This document shows, piece by piece, positions 42,743-51,287 of a DNA stretch of 64,000 bases. The DNA is taken from contig JAFZZI010000031.1 of NCBI GenBank assembly GCA_017615835.1, positions 1-64,000 of the forward strand. The letters run 5' to 3'. Below the pieces are notes generated by a model that had not been told where the DNA came from, did not search any database, and saw only the letters and a program-made list of their open reading frames with translations. Made by a program: the position numbers and the translations under genes. This DNA is from Bacteroidaceae bacterium (GTDB taxonomy: Bacteria > Bacteroidota > Bacteroidia > Bacteroidales > Bacteroidaceae). Numbering within the stretch: position 1 is the first letter of the stretch; each line of letters begins with the position of its first letter.

Positions 42743-44556
42743 TTACGGAACAGATGTTTGAATTCGTGTGCGTAAAGTCTGGATAGGCCGTGGCGGTTGT
42801 CTATCGCCTCGCCAACGACAAGCAATGTAGTAAGGGTAAGATTGTTTTCCCGTACCATTCGGGCAAGATTCCGAAGCTCACCCCTGTATATGCGTTCATC
42901 CTTCCATGTAAGCTTGTAACAAGCTGCAACGGGAGTTTCGGGTGGATAGGCTTGAAGCAACTCTTCCTGGACTTTCTCAACTATGGCGGCACTGAGGAAG
43001 ATGCACATGGTGCTGTTCGATTGTGCCAGTTTGTGCAGTTGCTCTTTTTCAGGCATTGGTGTGCGACCTTCGCCTCTCGTAAGTATTATGCTCTGGACTT
43101 TTTCGGGTATTGTAAACTGGGAGCGCAGGGCTGCGGCTGCGGCCTGGAATGAAGATATACCCGGAGTAATGTGGTATCTCATTCCATATCTGTCGAAGAA
43201 TGCCATTTGTTCCTGTATGGCTCCATAAATGCATGGGTCACCTGTATGCAGGCGGACGACAAACAATCCGCGGTCATAAAAATCCTTCATCAAGGCGAAC
43301 TGCTGTTCTAAATCCATGTCGGCAGAACTGCGTACAACAGCACCTGCCTTGGCACAGAATGTCAACTCACGGGGGACCAGGCTTCCGGCATATAATATGA
43401 GATCGGCCTCTTCAAGCATATGCCTGCCCCGAACCGAAATAAGATCCGGATCACCCGGCCCTGCTCCTACAATCTCAATGCGCCCTCCCCGTACAGCACT
43501 GTTGTCAACGGTCACAGCATAAGTAAAGTCATTGCCTTTGGACAGACATCCTTTCTGTTTTTCCATTACCACCGGACCATACCCGCTACTTTTGATAGCT
43601 GTGCTTTCAGCCACACCATACAGGCCAGTTACCTGAAATGCTTTGTCTGAAGGGTTTGGTACTTGAATGTCGCATAGCTCGCCGGCTGACCATATATTCA
43701 GCTCGGTTTCAGGCCAATGCTGCTGGAGCGAACGAAGCATTGGCTCGTCGCGCTTCAGTTCTATGGTACTTATACTGCGCAGAGAAGCCGGATCATATCC
43801 AAACTTCCTTATGCAGGAATCAATATACTCAGGAATGCCGGTGGAATCGCACATCCTGCGGCAACCTATTCCAATATTAAGAACCCTGGGACGATAGAAC
43901 AACGATGGCAAAGGTGCTTCATAAATCCGCGGAGTAACAGCTATCAGAAGCTCAAAATCTTTAAAATCAATATCGGAATAGTTGTAGAAAATCCTCACGT
44001 GGTGTGGTACGCTCCTCTCGAGCCATTCAGTGCCATTGTCGCGTATGTCAAGCAGCAATGCAGTAGGACGGCAGCCTACAAACAGCGAAATTATCCGGTT
44101 CATCTCCTTTCGGGGAATCGTATATGTCCATCCGAACCTCTGACCGATTGTGTCCAGCGGCCAGAGTTCCATCGCATCGCTCTGTGTTGTAATAACAGCC
44201 GTAGCACCCGTCGCATGGGCCAATCGGCGTGCCAGGTCGTTGGCACCTCCAATGTGCCCCGAAAGTACAGGTATTACAAACCTTCCCATACTGTCAATAC
44301 ACACAACTGCAGGGTCTGTGTATTTGTCTCTGACATATGGCGCTATGCTGCGGACGCATATCCCGAGCGCTCCTATGAATACGATCTGTCCGAATTCATG
44401 AAAGCGCTGTCTCATCAGCAGCTGGTATGAATCGATGTGCGTACACCCTTCAGCATCAGTTGCAGAAAATATTTCAGCTTCATCAAGCTCATGACTCACA
44501 CTTCGCGCAAGTGGAAGTGAAGTTCCGGTAACAAGCACTATTGCAGACTGTTTCAT
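42739..44556 (-). CDS. cbiGF: CbiG-CbiF fusion: cobalt-precorrin-5A hydrolase / precorrin-4 C11-methyltransferase
   Basis: A 605-residue fusion. Residues 1-345 are CbiG, which opens the ring-A lactone and releases acetaldehyde: FIGALGICVRSIAPYVRDKYTDPAVV and SGHIGGANDLARRLA are signature stretches, and LNIGIGCRR begins the CbiG C-terminal domain. Residues about 357-605 are CbiF/CobM, a SAM-dependent tetrapyrrole methylase, with VGAGPGDPDLI at 363-373, YAGSLVP, RLHTGDPCIYGAIQEQM and TPGISSFQAAAAAL. Reaction order is inverted within the protein, since CbiF acts before CbiG. Overlaps of 4 nt at both ends tie it to cbiET and cbiJD. Confidence 0.93.
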   Translation of the reverse strand: MKQSAIVLVTGTSLPLARSVSHELDEAEIFSATDAEGCTHIDSYQLLMRQRFHEFGQIVFIGALGICVRSIAPYVRDKYTDPAVVCIDSMGRFVIPVLSGHIGGANDLARRLAHATGATAVITTQSDAMELWPLDTIGQRFGWTYTIPRKEMNRIISLFVGCRPTALLLDIRDNGTEWLERSVPHHVRIFYNYSDIDFKDFELLIAVTPRIYEAPLPSLFYRPRVLNIGIGCRRMCDSTGIPEYIDSCIRKFGYDPASLRSISTIELKRDEPMLRSLQQHWPETELNIWSAGELCDIQVPNPSDKAFQVTGLYGVAESTAIKSSGYGPVVMEKQKGCLSKGNDFTYAVTVDNSAVRGGRIEIVGAGPGDPDLISVRGRHMLEEADLILYAGSLVPRELTFCAKAGAVVRSSADMDLEQQFALMKDFYDRGLFVVRLHTGDPCIYGAIQEQMAFFDRYGMRYHITPGISSFQAAAAALRSQFTIPEKVQSIILTRGEGRTPMPEKEQLHKLAQSNSTMCIFLSAAIVEKVQEELLQAYPPETPVAACYKLTWKDERIYRGELRNLARMVRENNLTLTTLLVVGEAIDNRHGLSRLYAHEFKHLFRK

Positions 44557-45740
44557 TCAGCTTTCATTATTTCAATTGGATTGTGGTCATCAACTGCCAC
44601 CCTTATACATCCGGTTATCTTTCGCCCCACGGCCGAAACGCCTTCTGCAAACAATGCCTGACTCTGCTCTGAAACAGAATTGAAGACTATTACACCTCCC
44701 GGCATAAGCACTTTGTCAATAACCCCTATCATTTCGGCAAGTAAACCTCCGTGTCCACCGATAAATACTGCGTCTGGGCGCGGGTAACTGTCGAGAGACA
44801 GTTCCATGAAATCTCCCTCAACTGCGGTAATGCCCGGAGTTCCGAACCGGATGCTGTTTGCAGTCATCAGTTCCATCCCCTGAGGTCTCTTTTCAAAGGC
44901 TGTAATGTCTAGATGAGGGAATCTCAGTTTTGCTTCAATAGATACGGAACCGGTACAGAAGCCAATATCCCAGAATGAATTGCGGCTTCCGAGATCCAGC
45001 ATGCTGAGCACAGCAAGACGCACAGGCATTTTAGTAATCATTCTTGTGCGGCCTTCAAGCAAAGCAAAAGAGCTGTCGGGTATTCCAAAAGGGATTTGTC
45101 TTGACGATGTCTGCCGCAAGATGACGCAATTTGGATATCTGAAATTCATTCCGACAGTATCAGCAAGGGTCATGGTTCGGACACGCTCCGATATGCCGTT
45201 GCCCAGCGATTCTCCCACTGAAACCTCATAGTTGTCATAGCCATACTGAAGCATGCGCCGGGCAATTGAATCAGGTGTCTTACTACTGTCAGTAAGCACC
45301 CCTATCAATTTCTCACCTTGAATGAGGGCTGTATCCAATCCCTTCCACAGACGTCCGGTAAGAGAAACTGAACGCATGTCCTGATAAGGGAGCAGCAGCC
45401 TGTGGGCCAGCATCTGAAGTGAATTGAAATAGGGATAGACATGAACCTCGGCATCAGGCATTTCACGCATTACTGTCGAGGCAAAGCCATAAAACAACGG
45501 ATCCCCCGATGCAAAAACGATGATTGCGGGATGTAAAGAATACTCGGTGAACACGTCGTTCAATGGGACTCTGATCTCAATCCATTCCGAGTCTTCGGGA
45601 AGCAGGCGGGCTACAAGTTCATGGTGTCTTTTACCACCGGAGAACACCCTGCCGCCGGCTATTAAATCCATAGCCTCACCCGACAACTCCTTTGAAGGAT
45701 CATCGCTTATGCCAATAATATGTATCACCTGTCTAGACAT
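44553..45740 (-). CDS. cbiET: CbiE-CbiT fusion (CobL-like): cobalt-precorrin-6B C5,C15-methyltransferase/decarboxylase
   Basis: A 395-residue bifunctional enzyme. Residues 1-200 are CbiE (C5 methylation), a tetrapyrrole methylase fold with FSGGKRHHELVA, FASGDPLFYGFAS and YPYFNSLQMLAHRL. Residues about 230-395 are CbiT (C15 methylation and decarboxylation), with TKMPVRLAVLSML and the SAM-binding WDIGFCTGSVSIE (257-269), then VFIGGHGGLLAEM. This is the same pairing as aerobic CobL. The ATG at 45740 overlaps the upstream gene by 8 nt; a GTG one codon earlier is the alternative. The SAM motif has FC where GAG is usual, a mild deviation. Confidence 0.93.
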   Translation of the reverse strand: MSRQVIHIIGISDDPSKELSGEAMDLIAGGRVFSGGKRHHELVARLLPEDSEWIEIRVPLNDVFTEYSLHPAIIVFASGDPLFYGFASTVMREMPDAEVHVYPYFNSLQMLAHRLLLPYQDMRSVSLTGRLWKGLDTALIQGEKLIGVLTDSSKTPDSIARRMLQYGYDNYEVSVGESLGNGISERVRTMTLADTVGMNFRYPNCVILRQTSSRQIPFGIPDSSFALLEGRTRMITKMPVRLAVLSMLDLGSRNSFWDIGFCTGSVSIEAKLRFPHLDITAFEKRPQGMELMTANSIRFGTPGITAVEGDFMELSLDSYPRPDAVFIGGHGGLLAEMIGVIDKVLMPGGVIVFNSVSEQSQALFAEGVSAVGRKITGCIRVAVDDHNPIEIMKAE

Positions 45741-47139
45741 CACGACCTGGTTTCAGTTGTCCTGCGTCATCAAACGTCAGAATCGAATTCACCAGAGTTG
45801 CAGCCAGAGTGCTTCCACCTTTACGGCCCTCCACAATAATTTTGGGAGTAGTGGTGAAAGACTTGACCATATACTTGCTCTCAAGGACATGAATAAAGCC
45901 GACCGGTGCCGCTATAATGCCACATGGATGGGCTTTACCCTTACGCATAAGATCACACAGTTCCATCAGCGCGGTCGGGGCATTGCCAAAGACATACAAA
46001 GCATCGGGATGCTCTTCCACTGCCATGCGGATCCCGGCCTGTGCACGGGTAATGCCTTTCTCCCGTGTCATTTGTGAGGTCCCGGAATCTGACAGATAGC
46101 ATCTCACTTCGAGCCCAAGACGTTCAACTGCTCCCTTTCGTATTCCTGAGGCAACCATAGTGACATCTGTTATTATAGTCCTGCAGACACCACCAGCCAA
46201 CAGGCTATGCAATTTCTCTACAACTCCTTCATCTGAATATAGAAGATCCTGCATCTCGAAGTCTGCGGTAGTGTGGATGGCATGAAGCAGAGCCCACTTA
46301 TGTCCAAGAGGCAGTTCTCTATTCTTCAACATTCCCTGAATGGTCAGGAAACTCTTTATCATGATGTTCTGGCCAATTCCTACGTCTTTTATTGTCTGTT
46401 CTCTGTAGTAACCCCTTGGGGTAATGAAGTGCCCGTTCCAGTTATATGAAGTCGAATTACCGATGAGAACGATGGTAAACATGTCTATTTGTTCTGGGTC
46501 AAACTCTGAGAGAGTTGTAATGACAGACTTCTCTTCAGAACGACCGGCCTGACGGACATATCCTACAGGAGTATCTGCCTTGCGCTCACGCATGAAAATC
46601 TCCTTAAGTCTGTAGAGTTGCCAGTAGCGTCCGTTGCTCTTGGGATTGTAGACCGCTGTGATAAAATCAGCAGATGCAGCCGCCTTGATACGTTTCTCAA
46701 TGGATTCCCATGGAGTCATAAGATCGGACAATGATATCACGCAGAAATCATGCCCCACAGGAGCGCCAAGTAATGAAGCTGCCTTCTGAAAGGCACTTAT
46801 ACCCGGCAGAACAGTTACTTCAACTTTGCTGTCGAGTTCACGCTGCATCTCAAATACCAGCGGAGCCATTCCGTAAATACCTGAATCGCCTGAACTTACG
46901 ACACAGACCTTCTTGCCCTTCTCAGCATGCTGAAAAGCCTGGAGAGCACGGTCACGTTCGTGCAGCATGCCTGTGTCAATACATTCGGCACCGGCAGGAA
47001 TCCATGGTCTGATATACTCGAAATAACGGCTGTAGCCTATTACAACGTCGCTGTTTCCTAGTGCATCCACCACAGCAGGCGTAATGTCACCGGATGAGCC
47101 TGGACCGATACCGGCTACAACAATATGTCCTTTTACCAT
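45733..47139 (-). CDS. cbiHC: CbiH-CbiC fusion: precorrin-3 C17-methyltransferase / precorrin-8X methylmutase
   Basis: A 468-residue fusion. Residues 1-245 are CbiH/CobJ, which contracts the ring and methylates C17: VVAGIGPGSSGDITP, VVIGYSRYFEYI, SSGDSGIYGMA, LPGISAFQKAASLLGAP and FITAVYNPKSNGR are diagnostic. Residues about 258-468 are CbiC/CobH, the methylmutase making cobyrinic acid, with SFLTIQGML, HAIHTTADFE (catalytic His at 286 or 289), TDVTMVASGI and the closing AAPVGFIHVLESK. It is the first corrin gene of the operon and lies 56 nt downstream of the flavodoxin-like gene. No riboswitch is seen in that gap. Confidence 0.94.
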   Translation of the reverse strand: MVKGHIVVAGIGPGSSGDITPAVVDALGNSDVVIGYSRYFEYIRPWIPAGAECIDTGMLHERDRALQAFQHAEKGKKVCVVSSGDSGIYGMAPLVFEMQRELDSKVEVTVLPGISAFQKAASLLGAPVGHDFCVISLSDLMTPWESIEKRIKAAASADFITAVYNPKSNGRYWQLYRLKEIFMRERKADTPVGYVRQAGRSEEKSVITTLSEFDPEQIDMFTIVLIGNSTSYNWNGHFITPRGYYREQTIKDVGIGQNIMIKSFLTIQGMLKNRELPLGHKWALLHAIHTTADFEMQDLLYSDEGVVEKLHSLLAGGVCRTIITDVTMVASGIRKGAVERLGLEVRCYLSDSGTSQMTREKGITRAQAGIRMAVEEHPDALYVFGNAPTALMELCDLMRKGKAHPCGIIAAPVGFIHVLESKYMVKSFTTTPKIIVEGRKGGSTLAATLVNSILTFDDAGQLKPGRDV

Positions 47140-47195
47140 CAGTTTCTCTTTATTATACGCTAGTGTATGCGGCTTTTCTGTTCAGAAGGAGCAGT

Positions 47196-47876
47196 TCACA
47201 GACGCTTGAGCATGTAAGCCATATTGTCGGCAAGGGTACGCATAGTCTGCAGGCCCTCGGCATCCTTTTCAATATCCCCCGGAGTCAAGCCATATCCTAT
47301 GTTCCAGTACTGTGATGTCACAATAGGCATGTTCAACATCTGGAATGGCATCTGTAACGTCTGGAATGATGCGGTAGCTCCACCACGACGGCAGACAGTA
47401 ACGGCTGCGGCAGGCTTCCGCTGCATGTATGCGCCTCCGGAATATGCCATGCGCTGAAGCAAAGACAACACCTGCCCTGCAGGAACACCGTAATAAACCG
47501 GTGAGCCGACAATCAGGGCGTCAGACTCTTTCATCTTGGCTATTACCGAATTGCATATGTCATCGTCAAAAACACACTTGCCCAGACCTTTCGCATGGCA
47601 TTGTCCGCATGCCACGCATCCCCTGACAGGTTTTGTGCCTATCTGGACAATCTCTGAATGAATGCTGTTCTTCTCAAGTTGCGATGCTATCTCCTGAAGC
47701 ATGCGGTTGGTGTTTCCGTTCGCACGGGGACTTCCATTTATCAGTAGTACTTTCATATCACCTTCTTTGTCAGAAACATGCGAGTTCATCGCATTTATAC
47801 CAGATATACCGACAGCAGTGGCAGCTGCCGCAGCTCCCATATACTTGATAGCTTCCCTTCTAGTAATATCTCCCAT
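47196..47876 (-). CDS. Flavodoxin/NADPH-FMN reductase-family protein with Tat-type signal
   Basis: A 226-residue protein. The first ATG is at 47876; the longer frame would start with TTG. The N-terminus MGDITRREAIKYMGAAAAA resembles a twin-arginine signal (RRE, then a hydrophobic run to about residue 28). After a linker, KVLLINGSPRANGNTNRML is the flavin phosphate loop, followed by a Cys motif (GCVACGQCHAKGLGKC) like those of iron-sulfur flavoproteins, and VGSPVYYGVPAGQVLSLLQRM. It leads the corrin operon by 56 nt. A corrin cobalt reductase is otherwise missing from the window, making that role tempting, but an exported location would be hard to reconcile with cytosolic adenosylation. Confidence 0.8.
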   Translation of the reverse strand: MGDITRREAIKYMGAAAAATAVGISGINAMNSHVSDKEGDMKVLLINGSPRANGNTNRMLQEIASQLEKNSIHSEIVQIGTKPVRGCVACGQCHAKGLGKCVFDDDICNSVIAKMKESDALIVGSPVYYGVPAGQVLSLLQRMAYSGGAYMQRKPAAAVTVCRRGGATASFQTLQMPFQMLNMPIVTSQYWNIGYGLTPGDIEKDAEGLQTMRTLADNMAYMLKRL

Positions 47877-47925
47877 TTCGTTTGGTTTTACTGTCAAATG
47901 AGAACATGTCTGTCAGTACCTTCTA

Positions 47926-47969
47926 TCTGAAAGGTTGCCACCATTTGAAAAACGGTGGCAACCTTCAGA
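47926..47969. terminator. Strong 16-bp hairpin ahead of the flavodoxin-corrin operon
   Basis: TCTGAA plus GGTTGCCACC (47926-47942, one bulged A) pairs with GGTGGCAACC plus TTCAGA (47954-47969) around an 11-nt loop. Neither strand has a long T-run, so it may be a U-poor terminator for the EF-hand gene or an RNA-stability element in the corrin operon leader. Confidence 0.6.
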
Positions 47970-47989
47970 AATACCGGATTACCGTATTG

Positions 47990-48445
47990 TTACTTTTTAA
48001 GGAACTTGCCCAAAATGCTCCCTGCAGCTCCTAGCAGACCACCACCGGAATTACCTCCTGTAAGAGAAATCAGGATGTCGTTCAAATCGACATCACCGTC
48101 ACCATCCCTGTCCTTGATGAAACCGGAGAGATTGCCCAGAATTCCCGGGATGAGCGCTGATACAGCATTTCCAGTATCTTTGGTCAAACCAAGTCCGGAG
48201 ATTTTTTTTGCAAATATAGATCCTGCAAGGGCTGTTATCGGACTGGAAGCTGCTTTCGTGCCACCAGTCAACAAAGACTTGATCTGGTCGATGCCGCCCG
48301 ATTTTGCAGCTGTCTGTGTAAGACTGCCCAGAATAGAATCAGACAAACCGCTGAGGACGGTACTCCTGATGCTTGAGGGGATATCAATCTTCCCTGCGGA
48401 AGAATTCACCTGCTGCATGATGATGTCACTGATTGATAATGCCAT
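47990..48445 (-). CDS. EF-hand-containing hypothetical protein (DUF937-like)
   Basis: A 151-residue protein without signal peptide. The first 100 residues are low-complexity helical, rich in Ser, Gly, Ile and Leu (SGLSDSILGSLTQTAAKSGG, VSALIPGILGNLSGFI), resembling DUF937-type proteins. Residues about 111-125 contain a single EF-hand/dockerin-like calcium loop (DRDGDGDVDLNDI). The C-terminus is Gly-rich and ends in a basic GKFLKK. It starts 24 nt after the metallopeptidase stop on the same strand, so the two are likely cotranscribed. Function unknown; calcium binding inferred from the loop residues. Confidence 0.72.
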   Translation of the reverse strand: MALSISDIIMQQVNSSAGKIDIPSSIRSTVLSGLSDSILGSLTQTAAKSGGIDQIKSLLTGGTKAASSPITALAGSIFAKKISGLGLTKDTGNAVSALIPGILGNLSGFIKDRDGDGDVDLNDILISLTGGNSGGGLLGAAGSILGKFLKK

Positions 48446-48469
48446 AGCTGTAAAGAATTAAATTAGTTA

Positions 48470-49333
48470 TTAAAGCGATGAATATGTACCTGAGAATGTG
48501 TCTCCCTGTCTGATATCGCCCGTGGATATACCCTTTTTTAGCCACCTTGAGCGCTGTGCCGAGGTACCGTGATTGAATGTTTCGGGCATGGTGCGTCCGT
48601 AGGCTTTCTTCTGCAGATAGTCATCACCTATCTTTGCAGCCACGGCAAGTCCTTCGTCAATATCACCCTCCTCGAGCGAACCAAACATCTTGTTGTCGTT
48701 GTGCGCCCAGACACCTGCATAGAAATCAGCCTGCAATTCAAGACGAACACTCAACTGGTTGCTCTGTTCCTTGCTGACTCTGGACATCTGCTGGTGTACT
48801 TGGCTCAAGGTTCCAAGCAGATACTGTACATGGTGCCCTACCTCATGGGCAATGACGTATGCATAGGCAAAATCACCGTCTGCCCCAATTTCCTTCTTCA
48901 TTGATGTGAAAAAAGAGAGGTCAATGTAAACACACTGATCGGCACTATTGTAGAAGGGCCCCATGTCTGAGCTCGCAACACCAGATGATGTCTGAACCCT
49001 GCCTGAATAGAGGACAAGCTTTGGCGGATCGTATGTTTTGCCGTACTGCCGGAATATCTTGGTCCAAACATCTTCTGTACCTGCAAGTATTTTTTTTGAG
49101 AATGATGCCAACTCCTCTTCTTCCGGAGTCGGAGTCCAATCAGAGCCTACTGCCGTAGTGCCACCCATCTGACTGGCCATCTCCATCACGTCACTGGGAT
49201 TGCCTCCGAACAGCAGTGTCAACAAACCGATTATCAGGAGGCCTCCAATTCCTACGCCACCGACAGTCTTTCCCATAGAAGCTCCTCTGCGGTCATCCAC
49301 GTTCGAGCTTTCCCTTCTTCCGTCAAGTTTCAT
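48470..49333 (-). CDS. ypfJ: Neutral zinc metallopeptidase, YpfJ family
   Basis: A 287-residue membrane-anchored protein. The N-terminus MKLDGRRESSNVDDRRG precedes one transmembrane segment (VGIGGLLIIGLLTLLFGG) at about residues 25-45, the standard YpfJ layout. The catalytic core includes GPFYNSADQCVYIDLSFF, AYVIAHEVGHHVQYLLG with the HExxH zinc ligands, and LQADFYAGVWAH supplying the third ligand; the C-terminal HGTSAQRSRWLKKG is also family-typical. Length matches family members. Substrates are unknown for the family. It precedes the EF-hand gene by 24 nt. Confidence 0.92.
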   Translation of the reverse strand: MKLDGRRESSNVDDRRGASMGKTVGGVGIGGLLIIGLLTLLFGGNPSDVMEMASQMGGTTAVGSDWTPTPEEEELASFSKKILAGTEDVWTKIFRQYGKTYDPPKLVLYSGRVQTSSGVASSDMGPFYNSADQCVYIDLSFFTSMKKEIGADGDFAYAYVIAHEVGHHVQYLLGTLSQVHQQMSRVSKEQSNQLSVRLELQADFYAGVWAHNDNKMFGSLEEGDIDEGLAVAAKIGDDYLQKKAYGRTMPETFNHGTSAQRSRWLKKGISTGDIRQGDTFSGTYSSL

Positions 49334-49367
49334 TTTTTATATGCTATTTTATAGTTTAATATACAGG

Positions 49368-51248
49368 TCAATAGCTGAAAACCCTATATGAATGAGGTTT
49401 AAGGGGTACGCTGAACGATGTTGAGCGTATCATTGGGCCGCCTCGACGTCCGAACGACATCATGCCCACCGAAGGCAATGCCTGAATATCGGAACCGTCA
49501 AGCCTGTCCCTGATAGATTTTACCTCACCTTGTACCATGACATTAAGAGTCACAGGCTCGTCAGCCAGCGACTCGACGATGAAGGTATTATTGTCATAGC
49601 AGTACAAGCACACGTTCGAAGGGCCCTGGAAGGTTACCGGAACGACTTTTTGGCTCACAAGCGCACGTATGTTGTTCAGAGCCTGTACCGGCAGTTTGTA
49701 CAAATCTGCGAAATTGTCAGGGACCACGATTAGGTAGAGATTATTGTCGGCATAGAGATAGCGATGAAGCAATGGCCATCCCAATCCTGCATCCATACCC
49801 GAAATCATCTCCCACGAATCATTTGTCATATACGTGACTTGCTGCATCAGTATCGGTTTCTCGAGGTTTATTATCTGACCGTTGACCTTTACGGCAGATG
49901 CCAGCGCCTTGCGGTCAGTCCAGCTGATTTCGAACATATTCTCAATACCCTTGCCCTGCATTGCGTGTAAGAATCCTGAGGTTATCATTACGTCGTGTCC
50001 ACCCCTCAGCGTCCTGTCAATCTTCCTGAGAATATCCTTGTCTGCCGCTGCCTGCTCAGTCAGAAGGACGAACTCACCTTCGGGATACTCAGGTACAATG
50101 TCCATCGGGATGCCTATCATGCCGAAATAGTTCTGCAGGAACTCCTCGCCCTTTGACTGGTAGGGCTTATAACTTTTGACACCGACAGGATTTCCAAGAA
50201 GACCAACGGTTTTGTCGAGTTCCTCAAGAGTAAAACCAGCTGCCCTGGCAATAGTGGTCGGTTTCACCGCAGATTTGTTTTTTCCAAGACTGACAGGTTC
50301 CATCATCTTGTCAAAACTGAAACTAGTGCCTTGATCCTGCCACGGAGCACGGTAACGTGTCGAGAGCGGATTTAGCATCTGGCGATAGTCGAACAGCGTC
50401 ATCTCCGGCGATTTGGCAAACATCGTCATCCATATCTGTTCACTGTAGCGGTCTATGTAGCGCATGCCGCCGGTATCAACCCAACCTCCCCGGTTGTTAT
50501 GATTAAGGTTGTCAAAGTAACGCCATATCAGGTAGCTCTCATACGGCTGCAGATGTTGGTCCGAATTGACTGCATCGCGAGTTTCTGTACCGGTATAGAT
50601 GCCGTCATAATGTTTCGGACCGAAGTCCAGGTCAAAGCCCAGAGCCGGGAAGTGGTCGTACCAGTTGGGATATTTTATCACCACCTCACACTTGGGGTTT
50701 ACCTTTTTTGCCGGACCAAGTATTACGTTCAACGCAGCATCGTCCATCAATTCCAGACGATACTCCGTCCATGAGCGATCTCCTTTGGCCTCAAGACAAT
50801 ACTTGCACTTGCAGTCGGTGAAGAAAAAATCATCCAATACGATTTCATCGAAAATCTTGGCTGTAAGTTCGATAATCTCCTGAGCTTTCTTGCGCTCAAC
50901 AGGATCTTTGTAACAGTATGTCTCAAATGAATTGCCTTCGCTTATGGTATAAGTGATACCGCCTGATACAGTCACGCCATGGTCCTCAAAGAACTTCTTG
51001 ATGCGGCGCATGTCTTTCTCGTCAATAATGAGCTGGTCGCGATGCGTCTCAAGATAGATCTTGTCAACTTTCATCTGACTTGATATCACATTCCAGGTAG
51101 AGTCAAGCCAATGTTGGTCACACATCTTCTGAACTTCATATGCACGGGTATATATGGCAACCCTGAAGTTTTCATAGTTGCCGGCATGGAGAGTTGATAT
51201 CCCTGCAAGCAGGAGCAGGAGCATAATGATGACAATAAACCTTTTCAT
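49368..51248 (-). CDS. Exported putative glycoside hydrolase-like protein
   Basis: A 626-residue protein with signal peptide (IVIIMLLLLLAGISTLHA). I do not recognise a numbered family. The first 330 residues look like a TIM barrel: RVAIYTRAYEVQKM, VDKIYLETHRDQ, EIVLDDFFFTDCKCKYC and IKYPNWYDHFP suggest successive strands with acidic residues at their ends, and the DDFFFTxCxCxxC stretch is striking. Later segments (GHDVMITSGFL, YLIVVPDNFADLY) resemble a flavodoxin-like/beta-galactosidase trimerisation domain, and the C-terminal 90 residues form a beta-sandwich ending HSYRVFSY. This order is common for retaining glycosidases. Activity and substrate cannot be stated. It stands alone between panB and ypfJ. 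Confidence 0.65.
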   Translation of the reverse strand: MKRFIVIIMLLLLLAGISTLHAGNYENFRVAIYTRAYEVQKMCDQHWLDSTWNVISSQMKVDKIYLETHRDQLIIDEKDMRRIKKFFEDHGVTVSGGITYTISEGNSFETYCYKDPVERKKAQEIIELTAKIFDEIVLDDFFFTDCKCKYCLEAKGDRSWTEYRLELMDDAALNVILGPAKKVNPKCEVVIKYPNWYDHFPALGFDLDFGPKHYDGIYTGTETRDAVNSDQHLQPYESYLIWRYFDNLNHNNRGGWVDTGGMRYIDRYSEQIWMTMFAKSPEMTLFDYRQMLNPLSTRYRAPWQDQGTSFSFDKMMEPVSLGKNKSAVKPTTIARAAGFTLEELDKTVGLLGNPVGVKSYKPYQSKGEEFLQNYFGMIGIPMDIVPEYPEGEFVLLTEQAAADKDILRKIDRTLRGGHDVMITSGFLHAMQGKGIENMFEISWTDRKALASAVKVNGQIINLEKPILMQQVTYMTNDSWEMISGMDAGLGWPLLHRYLYADNNLYLIVVPDNFADLYKLPVQALNNIRALVSQKVVPVTFQGPSNVCLYCYDNNTFIVESLADEPVTLNVMVQGEVKSIRDRLDGSDIQALPSVGMMSFGRRGGPMIRSTSFSVPLKPHSYRVFSY

Positions 51249-51287
51249 CGCACTATAATGTTTTGGTCAGTAATCAATTTCATCAGG

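Noticed and set aside
43717-44430. 237-residue plus-strand open frame
   Set aside because: Antisense to cbiGF, with no domain likeness.
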